From contig VFZF01000005.1 of assembly GCA_016871335.1 (NCBI GenBank), forward strand, positions 116,547 to 180,546: a stretch of DNA of 64,000 nt, written 5' to 3'. Origin of the DNA: Acidimicrobiia bacterium. GTDB lineage: Bacteria > Acidobacteriota > Vicinamibacteria > Vicinamibacterales > SCN-69-37. The notes below the pieces were generated by a model. It did no database searches. It had not been told where the DNA came from and was given only the letters and a program-made list of their open reading frames with translations. The position numbers were made by a program, and so were the translations under genes. This document shows, piece after piece, positions 45,556 through 54,941 of this stretch (positions within the stretch are counted from its first letter, which is position 1; each line of letters opens with the position of its first letter).

Positions 45556-48077
45556 GCGCGTCTCCCCACGGCGCGTCGCGGCCAGCGCCGCCACGCCACT
45601 TCACTGATGTAGCCCAGGAGCGCGATCCACAGAAGCGGGCGCCACAGCGGCCACGCATCCAATGCGCCCGGTCCATCCGGCACGGTCGACGGTGCCGCCA
45701 ACGCGTCGGCGCGATCTTCAGGCGCCACATACGTCCCGCCGGTCACGCGCGCCAACCGTTCCAGGTCGATACCATCCTCAGGCCACACCTGGCGTTCAGC
45801 CGCGCGACCGGCCCCGGCCGGTGCCACCAACCGTGTCGGCTGCCACGAAGGGCCCTCTACGTTTCGTCGCGCTGCGGCGAGTGCGTGAAACACATCGTCG
45901 CCACTCACGACGGCCTCGGCTTCGAAGAAGCCGGGCGCCACTTCTCGGAACGACAGCGACTCACCCTGGGCGCCCGTCGGCATCACACGCGCCGCCTCCG
46001 GTTGCAGGGACTCATCGCGCGCCAGGCGTCGCGCCGTCACCAGCACCTGTCGATCGTCGCGTTCGACCTGGTAGTCGAAGAGTTTGATGTCGGCCGCTGT
46101 ACGCGACATCACCCGCCCGAGCCACCGGCCGTAGTCCTTCCACCCGTTCCAGCTGCGGGTGCCCTCTCCGACCGGCTCCGTGGTGACGGCCGTCACCCGG
46201 CCCAGACCGTAGCGCCACGTCGCCACCACCGGGTCACCCGACCCGGCCACTTCCATCAACACCTCGGCCTCGTCACGCGCGGTGGTTTCGACGTATCCGC
46301 CAAGTGCGGGCACCGCCCCCCGATTGATGTCACTCCACCACCCGGCGCCTCCACGCGTCTGCACCGAAAACGCGCCGGTCTTGTAGGCCGGCAACTTCAT
46401 GGTTGAGGGCTGCTTGAGAATCACCTCGGGCAGACTGTAGCGGTCGATGGCCGAGTAGAAGCGCCCCTTGCCCCACGACGCCAAATCGATCAGCAGCTGG
46501 TTATGCGCCTGCGCCCCCACAAGCACCGTCGACAGGTTGATGCCGTCGTTGGTGATTTGTCGCAGGAGCACTTCGTAGTCCGCCGTCTCCACACCGGCGT
46601 CGGTGATCACCAGAATGTGCTTGTAGCGCGTATCAACGTTCTTCAGCCCGTAATACGCCTCTTCAAGGCCCGGCCGCAGCACCGTGCCGCCTATCGCCTG
46701 TATGCGACCAATTGCTCGATCGATCGTGATCTTGTTGGCCGCCGACTGCAGCGGCACGGCCCAGTGTTTGTTGCCGTAGAACTCCACGATGCCGACACGA
46801 TCGTGGGCCTTGAGGCGCCGGATCGCGAGGCGGGCGACCTGCTTTGCCAGCTCCATGCGTGTGCCGATCATCGATCCTGAGGTGTCGATGATGATCGCCA
46901 GCGCCGTGCTGGGATCCCGCTTCTCAGCGCGCTGCACGAACTCGACCGGCACGGCCTCGGTAAGCGGCATGCCGTCGTAGCCACCCGTGCCAAACGCCGA
47001 ACGGCCTCCGCTGAACACCAGGCCCACACCTTGTCGCGACACGGCGTCGGTCAACCGCCGCTGCTCCTGGGGCGACAACTGACTGGCGGGACGGTCATCC
47101 ACCATCACCAGATCCCACTGCGCCAGATCCCCTGCCGCTGCCGACGTACCGCCATCGCGCACCACGTAGCCCTGCCCCAGCAGTCGCTCCATGCCAGCGG
47201 CACCGCCGCGTTGGCGATCTCCGAGATACAGCACCTGCAGCGGAGGCTGCACCGCAACCGTTGTCCGTGTGATGTTGTTGTCGACTTCCACGTCCCCTGC
47301 AACAGGCGCGACCTCCGCGACCAACGTCAGCGCCCCCGCTTCCGACGGCTCAAACGCCAACGGCACCGTCACGCCGCCGTCACTGTCGATCGGCCCGGAC
47401 GTTGCCAGCTCCCGCCCGTCAGCACTATGCAGTCGCACCACCACGCCAGTCGCCGCACCGGCGACATCCACCAGCACACGACCGGTCTGGCCGACGCGCA
47501 GTTCCCCATCCGTCAGAATGCGCGCCGGGTACACATCACGCTCGTCCACCCCAAGGTCGTGCGCCTCCACAACCACACCACGCGCGATCAGGTCCTGCAC
47601 AACTGTGCCCCAGCGTCGATCGGTGGAGAGTCCATCGGTGAAGAGCCACACCCGGCCTCGCCCCTCGTCCGGCACCAGTCGCGCCGCAGCCGCCAAAGCG
47701 TCGGAGAGTGACGATGTGCTCTCGGTTCCGACCGTGAGCGTCGCACCGAACCTCTCCTGACCGGCGACACTCTCTCCCGTCCCACCAATCACCACCAGCA
47801 CATCGTCCGGCCCCTGACGCCTCGCCGATACCAGCGCGGCCTGACGGGCGCGCTGACCGGGCGACACCGAGGCGGATTCGTCGACGACGAACACTTCGTG
47901 CACGCGCGGTGAACGTCTGAGCAGCACGGGTTGTGCGAGCGCGAGAATCAGCGCTGCAGCTGCAACGGCGCGCCAGGTGGGATGCGCCCAGCTTGCAGCT
48001 CGACGCGGGAAGAACCACAGCGCCACCAGGCCCGGCAAGAGCACCAACGCCCACGGATTGAGCCAGCCAATCGACAT
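45552..48077 (-). CDS. Membrane protein with two VWA-type regions and a GATase-like segment
   Basis: An 841-residue protein with N-terminal membrane segments (residues about 10-25 and 36-52) and a C-terminal segment (WRPLLWIALLGYISEVAW). Region 1 (about 62-180) starts VFVVDESASVS, a D-x-S-x-S MIDAS core. Region 2 is a canonical VWA with IIIDTSGSMIG (Asp398, Ser400, Ser402). Between them, about 282-380, LQVLYLGDR...DLVMVDDRPASQLSPQE... resembles a class I glutamine amidotransferase-like fold used in DUF1355-type proteins. ATG 48077 begins two bases after the BatA-like stop. It couples to the giant TPR gene. Confidence 0.88.
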   Translation of the reverse strand: MSIGWLNPWALVLLPGLVALWFFPRRAASWAHPTWRAVAAAALILALAQPVLLRRSPRVHEVFVVDESASVSPGQRARQAALVSARRQGPDDVLVVIGGTGESVAGQERFGATLTVGTESTSSLSDALAAAARLVPDEGRGRVWLFTDGLSTDRRWGTVVQDLIARGVVVEAHDLGVDERDVYPARILTDGELRVGQTGRVLVDVAGAATGVVVRLHSADGRELATSGPIDSDGGVTVPLAFEPSEAGALTLVAEVAPVAGDVEVDNNITRTTVAVQPPLQVLYLGDRQRGGAAGMERLLGQGYVVRDGGTSAAAGDLAQWDLVMVDDRPASQLSPQEQRRLTDAVSRQGVGLVFSGGRSAFGTGGYDGMPLTEAVPVEFVQRAEKRDPSTALAIIIDTSGSMIGTRMELAKQVARLAIRRLKAHDRVGIVEFYGNKHWAVPLQSAANKITIDRAIGRIQAIGGTVLRPGLEEAYYGLKNVDTRYKHILVITDAGVETADYEVLLRQITNDGINLSTVLVGAQAHNQLLIDLASWGKGRFYSAIDRYSLPEVILKQPSTMKLPAYKTGAFSVQTRGGAGWWSDINRGAVPALGGYVETTARDEAEVLMEVAGSGDPVVATWRYGLGRVTAVTTEPVGEGTRSWNGWKDYGRWLGRVMSRTAADIKLFDYQVERDDRQVLVTARRLARDESLQPEAARVMPTGAQGESLSFREVAPGFFEAEAVVSGDDVFHALAAARRNVEGPSWQPTRLVAPAGAGRAAERQVWPEDGIDLERLARVTGGTYVAPEDRADALAAPSTVPDGPGALDAWPLWRPLLWIALLGYISEVAWRRWPRRAVGRRA

Positions 48078-48079
48078 GA

Positions 48080-49804
48080 CTACGGCATCCGTCCGCGTTG
48101 GTAGAAGTACCACTCGGCTGAGAGGAGCAGCAGCGCCGCCAGCACCAGCCACCACACCAGCGGCGCACTCGCCGCTCCAGAACGCACGTTTTCGACGGGC
48201 AGGACGTCCGCCGCACCGCCGCGCGTCACCGAGGGCGCCAGCAGTGACACCGCCAGCGGTTGAGCCCCCTGCCGTGCGAGGTCACCCGCCACAGCAGGCA
48301 CCAGCGCCAGGCCGCCTCCATCCAACGCCCGCCCGGAGGCACTCAGCACGACCGGCGGCACCGTGCCTTCACTCGCGCGCAGCGTGCGCCCGGCCGCGAC
48401 ATACGGTGCCCACGCCTCCACCTGCGCCAGCCAGCGAATGGCATTGGCCACAAACACAGGGAAGGCGCGAGAACGCGTGAAGTTGAAGTCGTCGGTCACC
48501 AGGGGCGCCCACACCGAGAACCGCCATGCATCGCCGGCGGCCACCGTCACCTCGATCGATCGACCGACCTGGTTTGCCAGACTCGTGGCATCAATCTGCC
48601 GCAGGCCGATTCGCTCGACCGCGGCCATGAGGGCGTCCCCGGCCTCAACCGTCGCCGGATGGGTCAGCAGAAACGCGCTGGCCTGCTGCTCGACCTCCAC
48701 AAATTCCAGCGCTGGAGCGCCACCGCCGACCTGCTCGCCGGCGCGTCGCACGGCAACGTCGGGGCTGGCGTCCACGATCTCGACGCCGTTGTCGGCGGCC
48801 AGCACAGGCACCAACACGGCGGCCAGTGACGGCGAGACCTGCACCTTCAGGAGTGGCTTGTTCGGCAACCGCACGGCCGCGTAGTCGTCGACTGCCAACG
48901 CGTCGCCACTCAACCGGGCCTCAAACAACCCACCCGCTGCCTGCACATCGCGTACACGAACCGATTCACCGCGCCCATCAGGCCATGCCGTGCGCGTCAC
49001 GGCCTCGGCAGCGATCGGCCGGCCATCAAGCGTGATGGTCACCGCGGCTGCGGGAGCGCCCTGCGGCCGCTCAACGGCCATGAACACGTCCACGCGGTCC
49101 CAGGCTCCCGACAACGCATCGGCCGCACCGAGTGCCGTGATGCCGGCGTTCGGATCCGGCGCCTCCACGCTCGATGCCCGCGTCACGGTCACATGCTCCG
49201 GCAGCGCGTCCACGACCTCCGCCCCCACAGGGGCATCGCCGACGACGATGATGCGGAGTCGGTCGGAGGTGACGGCCATGTTTGCTGCCGTGTGAATCGC
49301 GTGCGCGACGGTGGGCGGGGCCGCCTCGGCCGTGCGCCCACTCGCGCGTGCCTCCAGCAGCAACGCGTCTTCTCCAGTCGCAAGGAGCGGACGGACGGTT
49401 GCGCCGGCCCACACGACACTCCGCCTGCCGGCCGGTACCGTGTCCGCCACTTCACGCGCCTGCGTCAGCGCCGTACTCAACCGGTCCCTCCGGCCCATGC
49501 CGGCGGATCCATCCACGATGATGACCACCGACTCACTGCCGGAGTCGTCACGCCATCGGGGTTCTCCCAGCGCAAGCCACACGAGCGCGGTGATGGCGAG
49601 AATCAGGAGATACGCCAGCGGGTGCCGAAAGCGTTCCCGCAACGTGCGCACCGGCGCCTCGTGACTGACCTGCTTCCAGAACAGCGTCGTCACCACCGTC
49701 ACGTCGCGATAGCGGGTGCGGAGCTGCTGCAGCGCGAACAGCACTGCCGCAAGCGCGGCCAGACCGGCCACGACCACACCGAGTGACCAGGCGCCAAACG
49801 TCAC
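48080..49804 (-). CDS. BatA-like membrane protein with VWA-type domain
   Basis: A 574-residue protein. The N-terminus has the aerotolerance-regulator (BatA) layout: a membrane segment (WSLGVVVAGLAALAAVLFAL), a short RTRYRDVTVVTTLFWKQV loop, a second segment (AYLLILAITALVWLALG), then SVVIIVDGSAGM, a D-x-S-x-(G) VWA core with a poor third MIDAS residue. A C-terminal membrane segment (PLVWWLVLAALLLLSAEWYF) follows. GTG 49804 overlaps DUF58 by GTGA. Likely a partner of the MoxR ATPase in the inner membrane. Confidence 0.88.
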   Translation of the reverse strand: MTFGAWSLGVVVAGLAALAAVLFALQQLRTRYRDVTVVTTLFWKQVSHEAPVRTLRERFRHPLAYLLILAITALVWLALGEPRWRDDSGSESVVIIVDGSAGMGRRDRLSTALTQAREVADTVPAGRRSVVWAGATVRPLLATGEDALLLEARASGRTAEAAPPTVAHAIHTAANMAVTSDRLRIIVVGDAPVGAEVVDALPEHVTVTRASSVEAPDPNAGITALGAADALSGAWDRVDVFMAVERPQGAPAAAVTITLDGRPIAAEAVTRTAWPDGRGESVRVRDVQAAGGLFEARLSGDALAVDDYAAVRLPNKPLLKVQVSPSLAAVLVPVLAADNGVEIVDASPDVAVRRAGEQVGGGAPALEFVEVEQQASAFLLTHPATVEAGDALMAAVERIGLRQIDATSLANQVGRSIEVTVAAGDAWRFSVWAPLVTDDFNFTRSRAFPVFVANAIRWLAQVEAWAPYVAAGRTLRASEGTVPPVVLSASGRALDGGGLALVPAVAGDLARQGAQPLAVSLLAPSVTRGGAADVLPVENVRSGAASAPLVWWLVLAALLLLSAEWYFYQRGRMP

Positions 49805-50709
49805 GCCGTCAACTTCCCTTCTGCGAAGAACGCGTTGAGCTGCGTGATCAGATCACGTTCCACGTCCACCTGCAGCAGACCACCGCGGTAGTACTTCGCG
49901 ATGGCGGCCAGGTCAGCTGAAAAGCGCGCGTAGGCCTCGCGATAGCGTTCACGCACGTCGGGTGTCACTGTGAGTTCGGTCACCTCTCCGGTTTCACAAT
50001 CGCGCAGTCGCACATCGCCATCCAGATCAGGTGACGCGTCCGATGGGCGCGTGAGCTGCACAAAGAGCACTCGGTGCCGAACGGCGCGCAGAGCATCACG
50101 TACGGCATCCAGACCCTGCGGATCAAAGAAGTCACTGATGATAACGAGCAGTCCGCGTCGCAGATTCATGTCGGCGAGTCGTCGAATCGCTGCCGACAGG
50201 CTTGTACCGTCCTCCGGTGCGGCCGGCGCGAGGCGCGACAGATGTTCCGCACACGTCATCGTCGAGGCTTTGCCCGAGAGCGACCGCACGGTCACCTGCA
50301 TGGTCTTGGCGAACGGAAACAGCGCGATCGTGTCGTGGTGAGAGAGACTGATCGTCGCCAGCGCCAGCGCACACCGCAGCCCTCCGATAGCCCGGGGCTC
50401 CGGCTCGTGGAACATGCTCGCTGACACATCCGGCATCAGGTACAGCGGCAGATCCTGCTGTTCCTCGTACAACCGCAGGAAGACCTTGCCGAGTCGACGG
50501 TAGATGTTCCAATCGATCGCACGGGGGTCGTCGCCGGGTGAATACCCGCGATAGTCACGGAACTCCAGGCCCGACCCGAGCTCTTTCGACAGACGTTCCC
50601 CGAAACGTCCCCCGGCGGCGACACGACTGACCGACAGGCTCAGGTGTGACAACGCGGAGAGGAACGCCGGATCGAACAGTCGTTCGAAGGGGATCGGACC
50701 AGCGGTCAT
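49801..50709 (-). CDS. DUF58 protein
   Basis: A 302-residue soluble protein with the DUF58 signature GYSPGDDPRAIDWNIYRRLG (about residues 55-74) and then FLRLYEEQQDLPLYLMPDVS, a VWA-like strand with D-x-S-x-S (DVSASM). DUF58 proteins occur beside MoxR ATPases in nearly all MoxR loci. ATG 50709 overlaps the MoxR stop (ATGA). Confidence 0.95.
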   Translation of the reverse strand: MTAGPIPFERLFDPAFLSALSHLSLSVSRVAAGGRFGERLSKELGSGLEFRDYRGYSPGDDPRAIDWNIYRRLGKVFLRLYEEQQDLPLYLMPDVSASMFHEPEPRAIGGLRCALALATISLSHHDTIALFPFAKTMQVTVRSLSGKASTMTCAEHLSRLAPAAPEDGTSLSAAIRRLADMNLRRGLLVIISDFFDPQGLDAVRDALRAVRHRVLFVQLTRPSDASPDLDGDVRLRDCETGEVTELTVTPDVRERYREAYARFSADLAAIAKYYRGGLLQVDVERDLITQLNAFFAEGKLTA

Positions 50710-51719
50710 GAGGCGACTTCAAGAGGCGCGCGCACGGCGGCGAGCGCGGCATCCACGATGTCGGCATCAGTGATGCGATCGGACTGGCCGTGGAAGTTGA
50801 TCAGCACGCGATGGCGCAACACCGGCAGCGCCACGCGACGCACGTCGTCAACGCTGACCGCATAGCGCCCCTCAATCAATGCGCGGACCTTGGCGGCCAG
50901 CAACAGCGACTGTGCGCCGCGCGGGCTTGATCCAAGGGCGACGTATTCGTTGATGCGCGGCGGCGCATACGCACTGCCCGGCTGCGTCGCCATGACCAGT
51001 CGAATCGCGTACTGCCGGGCGTGGTCCGGCACCGGCACCGCACGCACGGTGTGCCGGAGCGCCACGATATCCGCCGCGTGAATCACCGGCGTAATCACGA
51101 CATCGGTATCACCAATGGTGCGATCCAGGATCGCGGCGTAGTCCTCTTCCTTCGGGTACCCGACCACCAGCTTGAACAAGAACCGGTCGAGCTGCGCCTC
51201 CGGCAGCGGGTAGGTGCCTTCCTGTTCCACCGGGTTCTGGGTCGCAAGCACGCAGAACGGCTCGGGCAACTTCAACGTCCGGCGCCCGACCGTGACCTGT
51301 TTCTCCTGCATCGCCTCAAGCAGCGCTGACTGCGTCTTGGGTGTCGCCCGATTGATTTCATCGGCCAGCACGAGGTTGGCGACCAGCGGCCCTTCCTGAA
51401 ACCGCAGCTCGTGACCGCCGCGTTCGTTCTCCATGAGCACCCACGTGCCCTGGATGTCGGCCGGCATCATGTCGGGCGTGAACTGAATACGCGAAAACGA
51501 CGCGTCGATCGCCTGGCTCAGGCACCGCACGAGCATCGTCTTGCCCAGGCCCGGGACGCCTTCGAGCAACACGTGCCCGCCGGCCAGCAGCGCCGTCATG
51601 GCGCCATCGATGATCTCGTCCTGGCCAACCATCATCTGGTGGACTCGTGACTTGATGTCGGCATACACGCGGCAGAACCGCGCGGCCGCTTCCCTGGCGT
51701 CCGTTGCACTCGTGCTCAC
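50706..51719 (-). CDS. moxR: MoxR-family AAA+ ATPase
   Basis: A 337-residue hexameric AAA+ ATPase thought to act as a chaperone for VWA-protein complexes. Walker A is EGVPGLGKTML (about residues 53-63), Walker B is NLVLADEINRA (Asp120, Glu121), then the sensor 1 region CVLATQNPVEQEGTYPLPEA and a lid domain. GTG 51719 overlaps the upstream gene by GTGA. The neighbours (DUF58, BatA-like and VWA) are its usual partners. Confidence 0.96.
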   Translation of the reverse strand: MSTSATDAREAAARFCRVYADIKSRVHQMMVGQDEIIDGAMTALLAGGHVLLEGVPGLGKTMLVRCLSQAIDASFSRIQFTPDMMPADIQGTWVLMENERGGHELRFQEGPLVANLVLADEINRATPKTQSALLEAMQEKQVTVGRRTLKLPEPFCVLATQNPVEQEGTYPLPEAQLDRFLFKLVVGYPKEEDYAAILDRTIGDTDVVITPVIHAADIVALRHTVRAVPVPDHARQYAIRLVMATQPGSAYAPPRINEYVALGSSPRGAQSLLLAAKVRALIEGRYAVSVDDVRRVALPVLRHRVLINFHGQSDRITDADIVDAALAAVRAPLEVAS

Positions 51720-53233
51720 TCTCGGCCTCCCGACCCTGCCGCCGTCGGCGGCTTCTCTCGCGTGAAGTACTTCTCGACGAGCGACTGCATCCAGGGCAGC
51801 AGTCGCGGATGTTCAATGTGGCCCACCGGCGACTGCCTGGGGGGCCGCGCTTCGGCATTCACCGCCGCCTGCGGCTCTTCGCGAGGCGTCGCGTTTTCCT
51901 GCGTCACCTTCGAACGGCCCGGATGCGTCATGCCTTGAATGCGATCGGGCGTCGGCACGCCGAGAATCATTGCGGGCACACCACGTGTCTTCTTGCGTCC
52001 CCCGGGGCCACTGCGGCCATTGGCGTTCGGGTTTGGCTCGTCGCCGGCAGGACGTGGTGACAGGTTGCGATCGACCGGAGGTTTGTTGCGGCGAAGCGAC
52101 GGTCGCTCGGCACCGGAGGTCTTTTCCTCTTCGACCTCGTCCTCTTCGCCTTCCTCATCCTTGCCATCGTCCTTGTTTGCGCCGGCGCGATCGGGCTGAT
52201 CGACGGCCGGAATCGCACTGCGATCGACACTGGATGAGCGGGACTGGCCTTGACCGGAGGTCGCCGAGGAGGACTGCGGCTCGCCCTTGCGGTTATCCGG
52301 CGGTTTCGGCGGCGTCTTTGAGGGCGCCTGCTGGTCCTGCGGCGGATCATCTTCCAGCGGCTGCGACGGATTCTGCTGATTGGAGGGTGACCCGGCACTA
52401 CTCATCGCCTGGCTGGTGGACCGGCTCCGGGATTGGCCGCCGGACTGCGATCCCCCTTCGGCGTCCTGCGCCGTCTGATTCGTACGCGGGGTGCTGTCCG
52501 GCTGTGTATCGGTGGCGCTTGCGGCCTCCGGCATTGTGGATGGCGGCCGCTGCGGCCGCGGCGCGGCAGGTGCGCGGCCCAGCCACTGCTGGAGCAGCGA
52601 GACCGGAGACGCGGCGGACTGCGAGAGCGCAGCATCGGCCAGCGTGGCAGTGGCGTCCGTCGGCGCCAAGCGCGTGGCGACCCACAGGTTGGCAAGGAGC
52701 AACACCAGCGCGGCGACCAGCGCGAGGCCGGCCCGCCGGGACAACGACCACGCCGGCAACGCGCGTGCGGCCAGTGTCATCTGTTCGGCGGCATCAATGT
52801 GCGAGGCGGCGTCTTCGATCGCTGCGAGGTGAAACGCCGAGGTCGAGTGATCCGCCGCGGCCAGGAATTCGTCGGCGGTCACCAATCGGTCGTGTGTACC
52901 CAACTGGAGGTCAAACGCGCCCAGGCACTGGCGCCGAGTCAGACTGCGTTGCCGCGCTGCGCGCACCAACCAGAGGGCGAGCGCAACGACTGGCCCGGCA
53001 ACCAGCAGCAACGCCCAGACCCACCAGGCCCAGCTGACTCCGCCGCCACCACCCAGCACGCGCACGAGTTGATAACCACCCGCCAGCGCCGGCCCGACGG
53101 GTGCCCAGACAAAGGCGCGCCTCACGCCGCGTCTCAGGTCGCGCGCGCGCTGCCACCCGCTGATGTGGCGCTGCGCCTGATGCGCCAGTGTGTTGAGTCG
53201 GCCGCGCAGGCCGGCAGAATCCATCACACTCAT
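51716..53233 (-). CDS. Membrane protein with a long disordered region
   Basis: A 505-residue protein of no recognised family. Hydrophobic segments lie at about residues 40-57, 66-90 and 160-180. The middle (about 215-400) is Ser/Gln/Pro-rich and then acidic (DDGKDEEGEEDEVEEEKTSG), so it is predicted to be unstructured. Position, operon coupling (ATGA on both sides) and layout match the hypothetical membrane component found in many MoxR loci. It could contact several partners. Confidence 0.75.
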   Translation of the reverse strand: MSVMDSAGLRGRLNTLAHQAQRHISGWQRARDLRRGVRRAFVWAPVGPALAGGYQLVRVLGGGGGVSWAWWVWALLLVAGPVVALALWLVRAARQRSLTRRQCLGAFDLQLGTHDRLVTADEFLAAADHSTSAFHLAAIEDAASHIDAAEQMTLAARALPAWSLSRRAGLALVAALVLLLANLWVATRLAPTDATATLADAALSQSAASPVSLLQQWLGRAPAAPRPQRPPSTMPEAASATDTQPDSTPRTNQTAQDAEGGSQSGGQSRSRSTSQAMSSAGSPSNQQNPSQPLEDDPPQDQQAPSKTPPKPPDNRKGEPQSSSATSGQGQSRSSSVDRSAIPAVDQPDRAGANKDDGKDEEGEEDEVEEEKTSGAERPSLRRNKPPVDRNLSPRPAGDEPNPNANGRSGPGGRKKTRGVPAMILGVPTPDRIQGMTHPGRSKVTQENATPREEPQAAVNAEARPPRQSPVGHIEHPRLLPWMQSLVEKYFTREKPPTAAGSGGRE

Positions 53234-54849
53234 CGCCCACCTCCACCGCCGCCACGACCACCACGCCCGGCGCCGTCACGGAGCAACGGATCATCCTTGG
53301 GCAGTAGTGGACGCAGGCGATCAAGCGCGGCTGTGATTTCGGCCGCAATCTCCGGCGGCACTCCCGGTGCCGCACCTACCTGCTTGTAGCGGGAGTACGC
53401 CCGCCGGGCCTGGCCCTGCTTGTCGTAGACCCGTGCCAGATCCAGCGAAATCTCCAGGTCTTCCGGGGCCATGAAAGCCGCCGACAGCAGGTGTTTCCAG
53501 GCATCGCTCCAGTTCTCCTGGGCCATATAGAGACGTGCAAGACGATGGTGAAGCGCGTACACCACGCGCGCATCAAACGCCTCGCGTGCGTAGGTCAACC
53601 CTTCCTTGCCGACCGCGATCGCGAGCGCTTCGCGACCCGGACGTTCCACGAACTTCTCCACGTAGGAGGCAAGCGTCTCGGTCTTGCGCCCGGGCAACGC
53701 CGTGCGCACGGCCCATGGCAACACGCGCCGCACGTCCGCCTCGGTCACCTCTTCGCGTTCAAGGAGCCGATCCATCAGCAGCGATGCCGCCTCGGCGCTC
53801 AGACGCGACTCCCCATGGGTCTTCAGGAACCCCTCGAGGGCGTCCATCGTGCCGCCGGTTTCGGCTTCGAAGAACGCAAAGTCTTCCTGCGGGTAGGCCG
53901 GTGGCGCCTTGGCCGTCCACGCGATGCGTTGATTGGTCCAGTCGACCTCGATCCGGAACTTCTCCAGGAGATTCACGCCGGCGATGACCAGCGGACTGTC
54001 GGCAGCCGGTGTGGGCGCCACACCAAACCGGCGCGGGCGAAACGCGACGTATTGGGAGAGATCGAGCCGACGTGCGCCGATTCCGATCTCCATGAGCGTC
54101 ATCGGCTGCAGGTTGCCGGCAGGTTTGCCAAGCGGCGCTGTCACACGCGTATCAATCGGCGAATCGTATTCGGTGCCGCCAAGCGTCATGACGGCGCGCT
54201 GGCCGTCCACGTGCGCAACGGGCACGGCAATCCTGTCACTCACCACATCAAAGGTCGTCACCACATCTGCGGTCGGATTGGGCACAGCCGTGGGATCGGC
54301 GGGTGCTGCCGGCGCTGCGAGAATGAGCTGGCCGGCTGCGATGTCGAGTGTGAGGTGATACCTGCGCAACAGCCCGATACCGATCGTGCCCTTCAGCTTG
54401 CGTTCGGCAAGCCCGTCGCTGAAGAGCTTGGTCATGTCGTTTTGCGCCTGCACGCGCTCCTCGGACGCCTCCTGCGCCACCTCACGCGCCGAGAACGACA
54501 ACCGGGGGCCGTTGACCACCTGCACATGAATCTGCTGCTGATCGCCCAGCCCGAGATCGTTCGGATCGAACCCCAGCCACCGGAATTGGTCCGGATGCAG
54601 CGTTAACGCGTCGGGGTAGTCGAAGGAGACCTCGAAACTCGCCTCGTTGGTGTAGCGGAGTCCGACCAAATCGGTCAACACGATCAACCGACCATTCACG
54701 ACACGCACGGGAATGACACCGGTCGCTGCTGGCGCCTGCGCTGCAGATGGCCCCTGCGCGGCCACTCGTTCCTGCGTGCCGGCCGTGCACACGAAAAGCG
54801 CGATGGTCAGGAAACCAGGAGCCCACACGCCGGCGCGACGGATTTTCAT
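53230..54849 (-). CDS. Exported retropepsin-like domain plus TPR protein
   Basis: A 539-residue exported protein with a signal peptide (GFLTIALFVCTAGTQERVAA). Two retropepsin-like units occur: GIGLLRRYHLTLDIAAGQLI and VIAGVNLLEKFRIEVDWTNQ, the conserved end of such folds, but the catalytic D-T/S-G triads are absent (RLIVLTDLVGL in place of the first). The C-terminal part (about 370-510) is helical repeats (VVYALHHRLARLYMAQENWS). A Gly/Arg tail ends the protein. ATG 54849 precedes the signal peptide. It is the first gene of the MoxR operon. Confidence 0.75.
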   Translation of the reverse strand: MKIRRAGVWAPGFLTIALFVCTAGTQERVAAQGPSAAQAPAATGVIPVRVVNGRLIVLTDLVGLRYTNEASFEVSFDYPDALTLHPDQFRWLGFDPNDLGLGDQQQIHVQVVNGPRLSFSAREVAQEASEERVQAQNDMTKLFSDGLAERKLKGTIGIGLLRRYHLTLDIAAGQLILAAPAAPADPTAVPNPTADVVTTFDVVSDRIAVPVAHVDGQRAVMTLGGTEYDSPIDTRVTAPLGKPAGNLQPMTLMEIGIGARRLDLSQYVAFRPRRFGVAPTPAADSPLVIAGVNLLEKFRIEVDWTNQRIAWTAKAPPAYPQEDFAFFEAETGGTMDALEGFLKTHGESRLSAEAASLLMDRLLEREEVTEADVRRVLPWAVRTALPGRKTETLASYVEKFVERPGREALAIAVGKEGLTYAREAFDARVVYALHHRLARLYMAQENWSDAWKHLLSAAFMAPEDLEISLDLARVYDKQGQARRAYSRYKQVGAAPGVPPEIAAEITAALDRLRPLLPKDDPLLRDGAGRGGRGGGGGGR

Positions 54850-54863
54850 CGGGGAGTGGTCGG

Positions 54864-54909
54864 ATTCTACACGACGGGTTGCCCGGCCACACGCATTTCC
54901 CGATAGAAT
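54864..54909. promoter_or_regulatory. Back-to-back TAGAAT boxes between the MoxR operon and the TPR-thioredoxin gene
   Basis: TAGAAT occurs on the minus strand at 54864-54869 (15 bp before the operon's first ATG) and on the plus strand at 54904-54909 (33 bp before ATG 54942). On the plus strand, TTGCCC lies 19 bp upstream. Two sigma-70-type promoters facing opposite ways are plausible. Confidence 0.35.
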
Positions 54910-54941
54910 GACGGCCGTTACCAACGAATGGGGGCTTGGGT

